The notes beneath the pieces are model-generated. The model was not told where the DNA came from and did not search any database. It was given only the letters and a program-made list of their open reading frames with translations. Shown piece by piece: positions 9,789 through 18,120 of a DNA stretch of 64,000 nt; positions within the stretch are counted from its first letter, which is position 1, and every line of letters begins with the position of its first letter. The stretch is from JACCXG01 sp963785755 (GTDB lineage Bacteria; Acidobacteriota; Vicinamibacteria; Vicinamibacterales; 2-12-FULL-66-21): positions 372,001 through 436,000 of the forward strand of contig CAWAXG010000075.1 of NCBI GenBank assembly GCA_963785755.1, in the 5' to 3' direction. The position numbers were made by a program, and so were the translations under genes.

Positions 9789-9815
9789 TTTACGTTCGTG
9801 TAACAGCAGTGTGAC
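9789..9815 (+). promoter_or_regulatory. Candidate PhoB array before pstSCA
   Basis: Half-sites TTTAC (9789), GTAAC (9800), GTGAC (9811) are 11 bp apart. A weak -10 (AAATCT, 9823-9828) follows. Downstream are a fossil pstS tail and then pstS-pstC-pstA on the same strand, so this is the likely Pi-starvation promoter of the operon, about 280 bp from the pstS start. Confidence 0.6.
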
Positions 9816-9899
9816 GCTCCCGAAATCTCGGCCCCATAGGCTCGGGATTCATATCGCGTCGGAACCGCTGTTCGTCGCTCACCACGTTGGTCCTCGACG

Positions 9900-10102
9900 C
9901 AGTGGTCCCCCGTCATTCACCTGGCTGCTGCTCTACGAGAATCGGTCCGACAAGAATCAGTCGAAAATCATGGTGGAGTTCATGACGTGGACACTGACCG
10001 ACGGGCAGAAATTCGCCCGCGCGCTCGGTTATGCTCCACTTCCCGGCAGCCGTCGTTGAAATGGACATGAAGGCGCTGCAGAGGATCAAGGTGCAGTCAT
10101 GA
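9900..10102 (+). pseudogene. Fossil pstS 3' end
   Basis: Translation gives PSFTWLLLYENRSDKNQ and FMTWTLTDGQKFARALGYAP, then after one frame change VVEMDMKALQRIKVQ and a stop. This parallels the last 60 residues of the intact pstS at 10099-11172 closely. The relic's stop overlaps the intact gene's ATG (ATGA at 10099-10102). It looks like the tail of a tandem pstS copy whose 5' part was deleted, bringing the promoter at 9789 closer. Confidence 0.8.
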
Positions 10103-11172
10103 GATTCGTCAGAGCCGCTCTCGCGGTCTTCGTCGCCACGGCATTCGTCGCGTGCTCGGGCGGCGAGGGACCGGTCAACCCCCCGGCGTCGGGAGCATCG
10201 CCAGCCAGTGGCGACGCCGGCCAGATCAACGGCGCCGGCGCGACGTTCCCGAATCCGATTTATTCGCGGTGGTTCTCCGAGTACAACAAGCTTCACTCAA
10301 ACGTCCGCATCAACTATCAATCGCTGGGCTCTGGCGCAGGAATCCGCCAGCTGACGAGCAAGACGGTGTTTTTCGGCGCCACCGATCAACCGATGAAGGA
10401 CGAGCAGCTGCAGGCCGCGCCCGGCAAGATCCTCCACTTCCCCACCGTCCTCGGAGCGGTCGTCCCGGTCTACAACCTGCCCGAGGTCTCCGAGACACTG
10501 AAGTTCACCGGCCCGCTCCTCGCCGATATCGTCCTTGGCAAAGTCACGAAATGGAACGACCCGGCGCTCGCCAAGCTCAATCCCGGCGTCAAGCTGCCGG
10601 CCAGCGATCTCACGTTCGTCCATCGATCCGACGGGTCCGGGACGACATTCGTCTGGACGGACTATCTCTCGAAAGTGTCGCCCGAGTTCAAACAGAAAGT
10701 CGGCGCGGACGCGTCCGTGAAGTGGCCGGTCGGCGTCGGCGGCAAGGGCAATGAGGGCGTGACTGGCATGGTTCGCCAGACACCCGGTTCGATTGGATAC
10801 ATCGAGCTGGTGTACGCGCTGCAGAACAAGGTCCCGGTGGGTGCCGTGCAGAACAGCACCGGCGCTTTCATGTCGCCCTCGGTGGATTCCGTGACGGCGG
10901 CCGCTGCCGGCGCCGTCGCGAACATGCCGCCGGATTTCCGGGTGTCGATTACGAATGCGCCGGGAGCTGATGCCTATCCCATCGCGTCGTTCACCTGGAT
11001 CCTCCTGTACGAGAATCCGGACGACAAGGCTCAGGGACGGATCATGAAAGAGTTCATGCGCTGGGCCCTGACCGACGGGCAGAAATACGCCCCGGAGCTC
11101 GGCTACGCGCGGCTGCCGCAGCCGGTCGTCGACATGGAGCTGAAAGTGGTCGAGCAGTTGAAGGTCCAGTAG
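10099..11172 (+). CDS. pstS: Phosphate ABC transporter substrate-binding protein PstS (copy 2)
   Basis: A 357-residue phosphate-binding protein. The N-terminus MRFVRAALAVFVATAFVAC ends in a lipobox-like FVAC at residue 19, so it is probably a lipoprotein tethered in the periplasm. The mature protein starts with a low-complexity linker, then INGAGATFPNPIYSRWFSEY. Family landmarks are YQSLGSGAGIRQL, FFGATDQPM, HRSDGSGTTFVWTDYLSK, GKGNEGVTGMVRQTPGSIGY and YPIASFTWILLYE. It is followed three bases later by pstC, then pstA, so it is the cognate receptor of this transporter. A candidate PhoB array lies upstream. Confidence 0.96.
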   Translation: MRFVRAALAVFVATAFVACSGGEGPVNPPASGASPASGDAGQINGAGATFPNPIYSRWFSEYNKLHSNVRINYQSLGSGAGIRQLTSKTVFFGATDQPMKDEQLQAAPGKILHFPTVLGAVVPVYNLPEVSETLKFTGPLLADIVLGKVTKWNDPALAKLNPGVKLPASDLTFVHRSDGSGTTFVWTDYLSKVSPEFKQKVGADASVKWPVGVGGKGNEGVTGMVRQTPGSIGYIELVYALQNKVPVGAVQNSTGAFMSPSVDSVTAAAAGAVANMPPDFRVSITNAPGADAYPIASFTWILLYENPDDKAQGRIMKEFMRWALTDGQKYAPELGYARLPQPVVDMELKVVEQLKVQ

Positions 11173-11175
11173 ATC

Positions 11176-12129
11176 GTGCGACGTCCGCTGAACATCCGCC
11201 CCGACGAGGTGTTGTTTCGCGCCGGCACCGGCGCGTTCGGCGTGTTGCTGATCCTCATCGTGGTCGGCATCGGCGCCATCTTGACGGTCGAGTCATGGCT
11301 GTCGATCCGGCAATTCGGCTGGCAGTTCTGGCAGACCGTCATCTGGGATCCGGTGGCGGGCGACTTCGGCGCCAGGTCGTTCATCTGGGGGACCCTCTAC
11401 TCCTCCATCCTGGCACTGATCATTTCGACTCCCATTGCCCTGGGCATCGCCATCTACATCTCGGAGCTCTCGCCCGACCGACTGCGCCGGCCGCTGGTGT
11501 TCCTCACGGAGCTGCTGGCGGCTATTCCATCGATCGTCTACGGCCTGTGGGGCATCTTCGTGCTCGTACCATTCGTCCGCCAGCTCCAGGTCGCGACGCC
11601 GGAGTGGATGCGAGCGATCCCGCTCTTCAGCGGTCCGCCACTCGGCGTCGGCATGCTTTCCGCCGCGTTGATCCTGTCGATCATGGTGATTCCCTTCAGC
11701 TCCTCGGTGGCCCGCGAAGTCCTGAAGTCCGTACCGCAGGCGCAGCGTGAGGGCGCCTACGCCCTTGGCGCGACACGGTGGGAAGCGATCCGCATGGCGC
11801 TCTTCTACGCCAGGACCGGAATCATCGGCGCGGTCATGCTCGGCTTCGGCCGCGCCCTCGGCGAGACGATGGCGGTGACGATGGTGATCGGGAACAATCC
11901 GCAGGTTTCGCTGTCGCTGTTCGCGCCGCAGTACACGATGGCAGCGGTGCTGGCCAACGAGTTCGCGGAGGCCACCGGCGATCTCCACCTGCACGCGCTC
12001 GTGGAGATCGGACTGGTGCTGTTCGTCATCACGCTGATCATCAACGGGCTGTCAAGGATGTTGATCTGGTCGATGGGACGCCAGCGCCGGCCGATGCCGC
12101 TCCGCGTCGCGAGGAAGGCCGCCGCATGA
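11176..12129 (+). CDS. pstC: Phosphate ABC transporter permease PstC
   Basis: A 317-residue inner-membrane permease subunit forming the Pst channel with PstA. The start is GTG at 11176, just after the pstS stop. Six hydrophobic helices are visible, beginning with GVLLILIVVGIGAILTV. PstC features include FIWGTLYSSILALIISTPIA, AIPSIVYGLWGIFVLVP and the ABC-ATPase-coupling loop EGAYALGATRWEAIRMALFY (EAA motif), followed by GRALGETMAVTMVIGN. The stop overlaps the pstA start (ATGA), implying translational coupling. The matching ATPase gene, pstB, is not here but at 26302. Confidence 0.96.
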   Translation: MRRPLNIRPDEVLFRAGTGAFGVLLILIVVGIGAILTVESWLSIRQFGWQFWQTVIWDPVAGDFGARSFIWGTLYSSILALIISTPIALGIAIYISELSPDRLRRPLVFLTELLAAIPSIVYGLWGIFVLVPFVRQLQVATPEWMRAIPLFSGPPLGVGMLSAALILSIMVIPFSSSVAREVLKSVPQAQREGAYALGATRWEAIRMALFYARTGIIGAVMLGFGRALGETMAVTMVIGNNPQVSLSLFAPQYTMAAVLANEFAEATGDLHLHALVEIGLVLFVITLIINGLSRMLIWSMGRQRRPMPLRVARKAAA

Positions 12130-12977
12130 CCCGCGACTTCCGCCGCCGGATGCTGTCGCACGTGATCATCACGCTTTGCGGCGCCGCCGTGCTCGTCGCG
12201 CTGGTGCCGCTGGCCCTGGTCCTGTTCTACGTCGTGAGCCAGGGCGTCACCTCGCTGAGCTTCTCGTTCTTCACCGAGATGCCCAAGCCGGTCGGCGAGG
12301 TCGGCGGCGGCATGGCCAACGCGATCATGGGCTCGCTCATCGTCACCAGCCTCGGCGCGCTCATGGCCATTCCGATCGGGATCATGAGCGGCATCTATGC
12401 CGCCGAGTACGCGGGAACGCAGCTCGCCAGCGCCATCCGATTCGCCGCCGACACCTTGAACGGCGTGCCGTCGATTGTCATCGGGGTCTTCGTCTACAGC
12501 CTGGCCGTCCTCCCGCTTGGCCGCTTCTCGGCGCTCGCGGGCGGTCTGGCGCTCGGCATCATGATGATCCCGCTGATCATGCGCACGACCGAGGAGCTGC
12601 TCCGGCTCGTGCCGACGACGCTTCGAGAAGGCGCGCTGGCGCTCGGGGCCACGCGCGCGCGCGCCGTCTTCACGGTCGTCGTCCCGGCAGCGCTGCCTGG
12701 AATTCTCACCGGCATTCTGCTGGCCCTGGCCCGCATCGCCGGCGAGACCGCCCCGCTGCTCTTCACCGCGCTGAACAGCCAGTTCTGGTCAACCGACGTC
12801 GGTCAGCCGATTGCCACGCTCACCGTGCAGGTGTTCGCCTACGCCATTTCGCCGTACGAAGACTGGCATCGTCAGGCGTGGGCCGGCGCGCTGGTCCTGG
12901 TCGCGCTGGTGCTGCTGTGCTCGCTGCTGGCCCGGGTGGCGACGGCCCGGATGGAAAGACTGCAGCGCGGCGGCTGA
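12126..12977 (+). CDS. pstA: Phosphate ABC transporter permease PstA
   Basis: A 283-residue inner-membrane permease, partner of PstC. The ATG at 12126 overlaps the pstC stop by four bases; the reading frame is open further upstream but that part only shadows pstC. Hydrophobic segments start with VIITLCGAAVLVALVPLALV. Characteristic text: GGMANAIMGSLIVTSLGALM, GVPSIVIGVFVYSLAV, EAA loop EGALALGATRARAVFTVVVP and ARIAGETAPLLFTALNSQFW. Normally pstB follows, but here the next gene is arsC on the opposite strand, four bases beyond the stop. The operon therefore ends without an ATPase gene. Confidence 0.96.
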   Translation: MTRDFRRRMLSHVIITLCGAAVLVALVPLALVLFYVVSQGVTSLSFSFFTEMPKPVGEVGGGMANAIMGSLIVTSLGALMAIPIGIMSGIYAAEYAGTQLASAIRFAADTLNGVPSIVIGVFVYSLAVLPLGRFSALAGGLALGIMMIPLIMRTTEELLRLVPTTLREGALALGATRARAVFTVVVPAALPGILTGILLALARIAGETAPLLFTALNSQFWSTDVGQPIATLTVQVFAYAISPYEDWHRQAWAGALVLVALVLLCSLLARVATARMERLQRGG

Positions 12978-12981
12978 CAGC

Positions 12982-13398
12982 TCAAGACCCTCCGCCTGCC
13001 GCGGCGATCCCTTCCCGGCGGATCAGATCCTCGACCCGCGATCGAATCTCGTCGCGGATGCGCCGGACGACGCCGGCCGGCTTCGCTTTTGGATCCTCGA
13101 GCGGCCAGTCTTCGATTCGCATTCCAGGCACATACGGACACTCGTCGCCGCAGCCCATCGTCACGAGCACGCTCGTGCCCGCAGCGAGCTCCGTCGTCAG
13201 TTTCTGCGGCTTCGCGGCGCCGAGATCGATGCCGACCTCACGCATCATCGCGACGACCTCGGGGTGAACGCGCTCCCCCGGAGCCGTGCCTGCGGAGATT
13301 GCGCGCGCGTGCCGAGGATCCGCGAGGGCATTGAAGAACGCGGCCGCCATCTGCGATCGGCCGGCGTTGTGCACGCAGGCAAACAAGTAGGTCTTCAT
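12982..13398 (-). CDS. arsC: Arsenate reductase, low-molecular-weight phosphatase type
   Basis: A 138-residue cytoplasmic arsenate reductase of the LMW-phosphatase (thioredoxin-linked) class, converting arsenate to arsenite. The P-loop CVHNAGRSQ holds the nucleophile Cys8; a second cysteine pair is in TMGCGDECP (Cys83, Cys87), and the acid loop includes EDWPLEDP. The length is typical. It is convergent with pstA, with only four bases between stops, and belongs to the minus-strand arsM-arsC group. Arsenate enters cells through phosphate transporters, so the placement beside pst is biologically sensible. Confidence 0.93.
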   Translation of the reverse strand: MKTYLFACVHNAGRSQMAAAFFNALADPRHARAISAGTAPGERVHPEVVAMMREVGIDLGAAKPQKLTTELAAGTSVLVTMGCGDECPYVPGMRIEDWPLEDPKAKPAGVVRRIRDEIRSRVEDLIRREGIAAAGGGS

Positions 13399-13611
13399 CT
13401 GCTCACTGTCGAAAGAATTCCATTGTTACCGGCTGACCATCGCGCTACGCGCCGCACGACGGTACGACGGACTGTATGTTTCTGCCTATCCTGCACACGG
13501 TCGCGGCCGTTCGGACGTAGTGAGGTGGGAAGGGCAACCCGTTGAACTCCCGTCCTCCCGTCCTCCTTGTGATCAGGCTCTTATGCTCGTTGTTGGTCTC
13601 TGCTCCCGGCC

Positions 13612-14460
13612 TCACGCCTTGCCACAGCACTCCGGCCCGCAACAGGCGTGCGCCCCGGGTTTGCGCGCGCGCACGAAGGCGCTGACGAACTTCCCCTCGA
13701 CCAGGGGCGCCATCGCATCGACATCGACGCCGCTGCCGCGCAGGAACTCACGCGCGTCATCGATCTGATAGACGCGCCACGGCTCGACCTCGATGTCCTC
13801 GAAGCCGGCGGCGTGCAGGAACCGCGTGTAGTCCGACTCCTGGAGCGCGCCGGCGACGCAGCCGACCCACAGCTCGACGTTCCGCCGGATCTCGGCAGGC
13901 ACGTCGCCGCGGACCACGACATCGGATACCGCGAGGCGGCCGCCGGGCTTCAGGACACGGAAGGCCTCGCGGAGCACCCGCGGCTTGTCGGCAGACAGGT
14001 TGATGACGCAGTTGGAGATGATGACGTCGACCGAGTTGTCCGGCAGCGGGATGTTTTCGATTTCGCCCTCGAGGAACTCGACGTTCGTCGCGCCCGCGCG
14101 GAGCTGGTTCGCGCGTGCCAGGGCCAGCATTTCGCCGGTCATGTCCAACCCGTAGGCCTTGCCGCGCGGACCGACGCGCCGCGCCGACAGCAGCACGTCG
14201 ATGCCGCCGCCGGATCCGAGGTCGAGGACGGTCTCCCCTTCTCGAAGGTCGATCAGCGCCGTGGGATTGCCGCATCCCAGCGAGGCCTCAACCGCCTCCC
14301 TGGGCAGGATCAGCGTTTCCTCAACGCCGTACAAGTCTCCGCTGATCGGATCGCCGCAGCCGCAGGCGGTGGCACAACAGCCGCCGGCCGCCGCGCCAGA
14401 GGACACGCGGCTCGCGGCCTCGCCGTACTTCTGTTGAATCGATGTCTTCAGGTCGCTCAT
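13612..14460 (-). CDS. arsM: Arsenite S-adenosylmethionine methyltransferase
   Basis: A 282-residue SAM-dependent arsenite methyltransferase producing methylated, partly volatile arsenicals. The SAM motif VLDLGSGGGIDVLLSA lies near residues 78-93. The three catalytic cysteines expected of ArsM are visible: Cys63 (LGCGNP), Cys151 (ISNCVINL) and Cys201 (VGCVAGAL). An N-terminal Cys-rich segment (GGCCATACGCG) and a C-terminal HACCGPECCGKA tail may add metalloid binding. It is divergent from arsR, sharing the operator at 14490-14509. A 213-bp gap without a gene separates it from arsC; no arsenite efflux pump (ArsB or Acr3) is present in the window. Confidence 0.94.
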   Translation of the reverse strand: MSDLKTSIQQKYGEAASRVSSGAAAGGCCATACGCGDPISGDLYGVEETLILPREAVEASLGCGNPTALIDLREGETVLDLGSGGGIDVLLSARRVGPRGKAYGLDMTGEMLALARANQLRAGATNVEFLEGEIENIPLPDNSVDVIISNCVINLSADKPRVLREAFRVLKPGGRLAVSDVVVRGDVPAEIRRNVELWVGCVAGALQESDYTRFLHAAGFEDIEVEPWRVYQIDDAREFLRGSGVDVDAMAPLVEGKFVSAFVRARKPGAHACCGPECCGKA

Positions 14461-14489
14461 GATCCGTCTCCTGCTCCTTATCGGGTTAT

Positions 14490-14509
14490 ATATTCGCCTA
14501 CGCGAATAT
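14490..14509. promoter_or_regulatory. ArsR operator palindrome
   Basis: A perfect inverted repeat of ATATTCGC and GCGAATAT separated by CTAC lies between divergent arsM (start 14460) and arsR (start 14562). A further half-site, CGAATATA, occurs near 14546. AT-rich dyads of this sort are typical ArsR/SmtB operators, so ArsR probably represses both directions until metalloid binds. Confidence 0.7.
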
Positions 14510-14561
14510 GAATCACGATACGCCTCTCGACTATATCTGTCAAGACGAATATAATAGGCGC

Positions 14562-14981
14562 ATGAAGGATCGTCAACTGGACACGCTCGAGACCCTGTTC
14601 AAAGCGCTCGCCGACCGCACCCGACTGCGTATTCTGGGGCTGCTGGCTGCTGGGGAAGTCTGCGTCTGCGACATCCACGAGAGCCTCGGGCTCCCCCAGC
14701 CGACGACGTCCCGGCACCTGGCGTATCTGCGCAAGGCCGGCCTCGTGAGCGGGCGCAAGCAAGGGCTCTGGGTGCACTACCGGCTCGCCGACCTGCCCGA
14801 CCCGGTCGTCCGCACGGTGCTGGACGCCGTCAGCCACGCGGTCGGCCACCTCAGCGCTGCCGTCCGGGACCGCCGCCGGCTGGCGCAGCGACAGCCGGCA
14901 CTGACTGAGGCCTGCTGCGCCCCAGTTTCGGCGTCTCAGCCTGCGTGTTGCGGCCCTCGCGCCGAGCGCGCATCGAGTTGA
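14562..14981 (+). CDS. arsR: ArsR/SmtB-family metalloregulator
   Basis: A 139-residue winged-helix repressor. The start at 14562 (MKDRQLDTLETLFKALADRT) places the family N-terminus correctly; an upstream in-frame ATG at 14508 lies inside the operator and is less likely. The metalloid site GEVCVCDIHE provides Cys34 and Cys36, as in classical As(III)-sensing ArsR. The recognition helix is LPQPTTSRHLAYLRKAGLV. The C-terminus has two extra vicinal cysteine pairs (EACCAP and PACCGP), recalling the cysteine pairs in ArsM and possibly an additional As(III) site. It is divergent from arsM. Confidence 0.93.
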   Translation: MKDRQLDTLETLFKALADRTRLRILGLLAAGEVCVCDIHESLGLPQPTTSRHLAYLRKAGLVSGRKQGLWVHYRLADLPDPVVRTVLDAVSHAVGHLSAAVRDRRRLAQRQPALTEACCAPVSASQPACCGPRAERASS

Positions 14982-14987
14982 GCTTGG

Positions 14988-15018
14988 CTCTGATCGCCGA
15001 TCACCGGTCACCGATCAC
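14988..15018. repeat. Family D intergenic repeat (GATCACCGGTCACC)
   Basis: Degenerate repetition of GATCACCG/GGTCACCGATCACC between arsR and the phoB promoter. The same word family, in reverse complement, occurs at 38700-38733 (GGTGATCGGTGATC). Confidence 0.45.
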
Positions 15019-15025
15019 CAATGGC

Positions 15026-15052
15026 GTAACGCACAATTAACGCCGCCGTCAC
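15026..15052 (+). promoter_or_regulatory. Candidate PhoB array before phoB (autoregulation)
   Basis: Half-sites GTAAC (15026), TTAAC (15037), GTCAC (15048) lie at exact 11-bp intervals, 34 bp before the first possible start of the response-regulator gene. This is the clearest array and suggests autoregulation, as known for phoB in enterobacteria. Confidence 0.65.
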
Positions 15053-15085
15053 GGCACGGAAACCTGATCTCCATACGCTGTCGCC

Positions 15086-15841
15086 ATGGAGACACTCGGT
15101 GACAGCGTGGACCGCGCGCAGCCTGGCGCGGACCAGACGTCAGCCGGCATGAGCAAGGTCGCTCGCGTGCTGGTCGTCGAGGACGAGCAGGATATTGCCG
15201 CCCTCATCAAGCACACTCTCGAACGGTCCGGAGAAATGCAGGCGTCGATCGTCGGCAGCGGCGACGCCGCGCTGCGAGCCGTCGCGGAGCGGCCTCCCGA
15301 CGTCGTCATTCTCGACCTGAATCTGCCAGTGCTCAGCGGCACGGAAGTCTGCCGCATTCTGCGCTCGAGACCGTCGACGGCCAACCTCCCGATCATCATG
15401 CTCACCGCACGGACCGCCGAGTCGGATCGCGTGGCCGGGCTCGATCTCGGTGCCGATGACTACGTCACGAAGCCGTTCAGCCTGCGCGAGCTCGGGGCCC
15501 GGGTGCGAGCCGTTCTGCGCCGACGCCAGCAGAATCCTGCCACCACGACCGCGATTTATCGCGGCACCCGATTGCTCGCGGATTTCGACGCAGTCGCCGT
15601 GTCGGTCGATGGACAGGCGGTGAAGCTCACGCGGCGTGAATTCGAGCTGCTCAGATTCCTGGTCGAGAACAAGAACCGCGTGCTCTCACGGGACCGTCTG
15701 CTCGAGCGGGTGTGGGGGTACGACCGCTTCATCGAGACGCGGTCGGTGGACGTGCACGTCGGGCGCCTGCGCGCCAAGCTGGGTCCGGTCGGCGCGCAAA
15801 TCGAAACGGTCGTCGGCCTCGGGTACCGCTTCGTCGACTGA
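15086..15841 (+). CDS. phoB: PhoB-type response regulator
   Basis: An OmpR/PhoB-class response regulator: receiver domain (VLVVEDEQDIAALIKHTL; acidic pair; phospho-acceptor in VVILDLNLPVLSG; switch Thr in IIMLTARTAES; Lys in DDYVTKPFSLREL), then a winged-helix DNA-binding domain (LTRREFELLRFLVENKNRVL, SVDVHVGRLRAKLG, TVVGLGYRFVD). From the ATG at 15086 the acceptor is Asp77; from the ATG at 15149 (MSKVARVLVVEDE) it is Asp56, closer to family numbering, so 15149 may be the true start. No sensor kinase PhoR gene lies in the window. Surrounding phosphate genes and the self-array upstream support a PhoB role over other OmpR-type roles. Confidence 0.85.
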   Translation: METLGDSVDRAQPGADQTSAGMSKVARVLVVEDEQDIAALIKHTLERSGEMQASIVGSGDAALRAVAERPPDVVILDLNLPVLSGTEVCRILRSRPSTANLPIIMLTARTAESDRVAGLDLGADDYVTKPFSLRELGARVRAVLRRRQQNPATTTAIYRGTRLLADFDAVAVSVDGQAVKLTRREFELLRFLVENKNRVLSRDRLLERVWGYDRFIETRSVDVHVGRLRAKLGPVGAQIETVVGLGYRFVD

Positions 15842-16074
15842 TAAACGACTGGAAGCTCCGCGCGTCGGCAACCTCGAGCCACCTGGTCGAGCGGTCGGCA
15901 CCCACCCGTCGCCAAACAGACAGCGTGCCGGATCACCAGCAGGCGCCCGGTTCAATCAGTCGGTAATCTGGGGTTGGAATTCTTGGAGGAAAGCCCTCGC
16001 GCCGAGCCTCCGAGCTCGACGCGAGGCGTGTCTCGATGGGCGCCCCGGCGTCAGGTGGCGCCAGAGCGAAGCCG

Positions 16075-16275
16075 CTACCGCCAGCCGCGGTTTTCTAGGT
16101 CGGTGACTTGCTCGTCGATCCGCATTTTCGCCCGCTCGACGCGGTGCCAGTCGCGGTACTGGACCTGACGGACGAGCTTGCTGTCCTCTTCCTCGCGCAG
16201 CTCCCAGCCGTCATTCGCCTCCCGGATGGTGAAGCGTCGAACGTGGCCGGCTTGCGTCAATTCCTTTGTAAACAT
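16075..16275 (-). CDS. Small hypothetical protein (66 aa)
   Basis: A charged cytoplasmic protein of 66 residues beginning MFTKELTQAGHVRRFTIRE and containing GWELREEEDSKLVRQVQYRD. I recall similar small Acidobacteria-type proteins but know no function. The frame is open further upstream to an ATG at 16308; the start at 16275 is chosen because the MFTKEL beginning looks natural. No clear ribosome-binding site is seen. Its upstream region is AT-rich and holds two 11-bp-spaced Pho-like half-sites at 16364-16379, so it may belong to the phosphate regulon. The 15842-16074 stretch next to it shows nothing recognisable. Confidence 0.55.
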   Translation of the reverse strand: MFTKELTQAGHVRRFTIREANDGWELREEEDSKLVRQVQYRDWHRVERAKMRIDEQVTDLENRGWR

Positions 16276-16363
16276 AATGAAATCCGCAGCGTTTTTCTCA
16301 AGCCACACCGGCGACTCGAGTCGTCTGTCACAGTATTTCTACGTGATGACGAGAGTCTTTGCT

Positions 16364-16379
16364 GTAAACATTGTGTAAC
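16364..16379 (-). promoter_or_regulatory. Possible two-part Pho site
   Basis: On the minus strand GTTAC (16379-16375) and TTTAC (16368-16364) are 11 bp apart, about 90 bp upstream of the small gene starting at 16275. Only two half-sites match, so chance occurrence is possible. Confidence 0.35.
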
Positions 16380-16521
16380 ATCATCAAAGTCATCCACCCT
16401 ATCGCATTGATATTATTGGACTTAATAGCTGTGCAGTAATCTCGGTTTCAGCTCGGCCATGACTTTGTCGTGAAACCCTCACATCACAGTAACACCCCAG
16501 GCGCCAGCCGTCTTCAGGGAC

Positions 16522-17953
16522 TCAGATCAGGAAAATCTCGGCAAGGCCGAGAAACAAGAAGAACCCCATGCTGTCGGTCACGAACGTCAGCATCACGCTG
16601 GATCCTTGAGCGGGATCGCGCCCCGCGTGCGAGAGCACCAGCGGGACGACCACGCCAACGATCGCGGCAAGGAGGAGATTCAGCAGCAATGCGCTCGTCA
16701 TCACCAGGCCCAGGGGCGCCGAGTGATAGACGATCGTGGCAAACAGGCCGACCGTCGTCCCCCAGATCAGGCCGTTCAACAAACCGACGGTGAGCTCTTT
16801 CCTGAGAAGGTGCCACGCGTTCCCGATTCTGAGCTGGTCGAGGGCGAGTCCACGCACCACCAGTGCCACGGTCTGGTTTCCCGTGTTGCCGCCGATGCTC
16901 GCCACGATCGGCATCAGGGCTGCCAGCGGCACGAGCTGCGCAATCGTCCCTTCGAACATCCCGATGATCTGCGACGCGATGAATGCCGTCCCAAGGTTGA
17001 CCGCGAGCCACGGCCAACGGTTCCTTGCCGAATCGAGCACCGGCGCGAAGAGGTCCTCGGCTTCGCGCAGACCGGCCAGGCCGAGCACTTCGTTGGCTGA
17101 TGATGCGCGGATGAAATCCATGACCGAATCGGCAGTCACCCGGCCTATCAGCTTGCCCCGATCATCGACAACTGGGGCGGACAGCAGGTCATAACGCTCG
17201 AACGCCGTCGCGACCTGTTCCGCGCTATCGTCGGGATGAAACCGCCTGATCTCGGTCTCCATCAGGGTGGAAATTGGTGAAGCGGCGTCCGCGATCAGCA
17301 GCACGCCGAGCGGCACGGCACCAATCAGGACGTTGCGGGAATCGACGACAAACAACCGATCCGTGTGGGTAGGCAATTCGCCGAGCCCGCGGACCGTGCT
17401 GACAGCTTCGGCAGCAGTCTGGTCACCGTGCGGGCTCAAGACATCCTGTGTCATCAGCCGCGCCGCCGTCCCTTCCGGATACAACTGGCTCTGCTCGACC
17501 CAGGAACGATCGGTCGCGTCCAGGCTGGCCGCGACATCCCTGAAGATGGCCTCAGGAAGTGACTCCGACAGATAACGGAGGTCATCAGTATCCAACTCCA
17601 GCAACACCGTGCGCAGACGGTCGGGGGGCGTGATCTCGATCAGCGACTCGCGCAGTGCCGGATTGACTTCGACGAGGGCCGCCCCCGCGGCGGGCGGAGT
17701 GAGCTGCTCCCAGAATCACGGCACGGTCGTTCTGCGGCACGGACTCGAGCAGGTGAGCGACGTCGGCCGGATGCAGCGCGCGCAACCGCATGTGGAGCTC
17801 GACCAGATTCTGCCGCCGCTGCATCTCTTCGAGCAGCGCGCTGCGCGGCGTCTGCTGGCGGCGGGCGACGCTCTCGAGGAGGCGGTGCCTGGAGATCAGC
17901 TGCTCGACCTCGGCAATCTGCTGTTCCAGCCGGACGTCGGATGACCCGTTCAT
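16522..17953 (-). CDS. mgtE: Magnesium transporter MgtE (one frameshift)
   Basis: An MgtE-family Mg2+ channel. The cytoplasmic N domain is read from ATG 17953 (LISRHRLLESVARR, ALHPADVAHLLESVPQNDRA). A frame change near 17705 then leads to LLELDTDDLRYLSESLPEA, the paired CBS domains (LFVVDSRNVLIGAVPLGVLL; SAPVVDDRGKLIGRVTADSV) and the membrane domain with PIVASIGGNTGNQTVALVVR, the ion-selectivity signature. The membrane part has about five helices and ends with GFFLFLGLAEIFLI. If the shift is corrected the protein is about 477 residues, normal for the family. A single-base error in the assembly is as likely as a true pseudogene. Confidence 0.88.
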
Positions 17954-18120
17954 GAAGCGTAAGCTACCGCAATGCCCACCGAACGTCGCACGTCATCTTC
18001 CGGTTACACGCATCGCTGCTCGACCGGTTTCCACCGTCTTTGCGCCGCGGTCACAGAACGGTCGTGCGCGACGCGTATCTTGGAGGTCTTGCCTGACGCC
18101 CCCAGTTCGAGAGGTGCCGA

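Noticed and set aside
16364..16379. Treating every GTTAC/TTTAC pair as a Pho site
   Set aside because: Two five-base matches at fixed spacing occur by chance often; only arrays of three or more, or pairs directly before phosphate genes, were given higher confidence.
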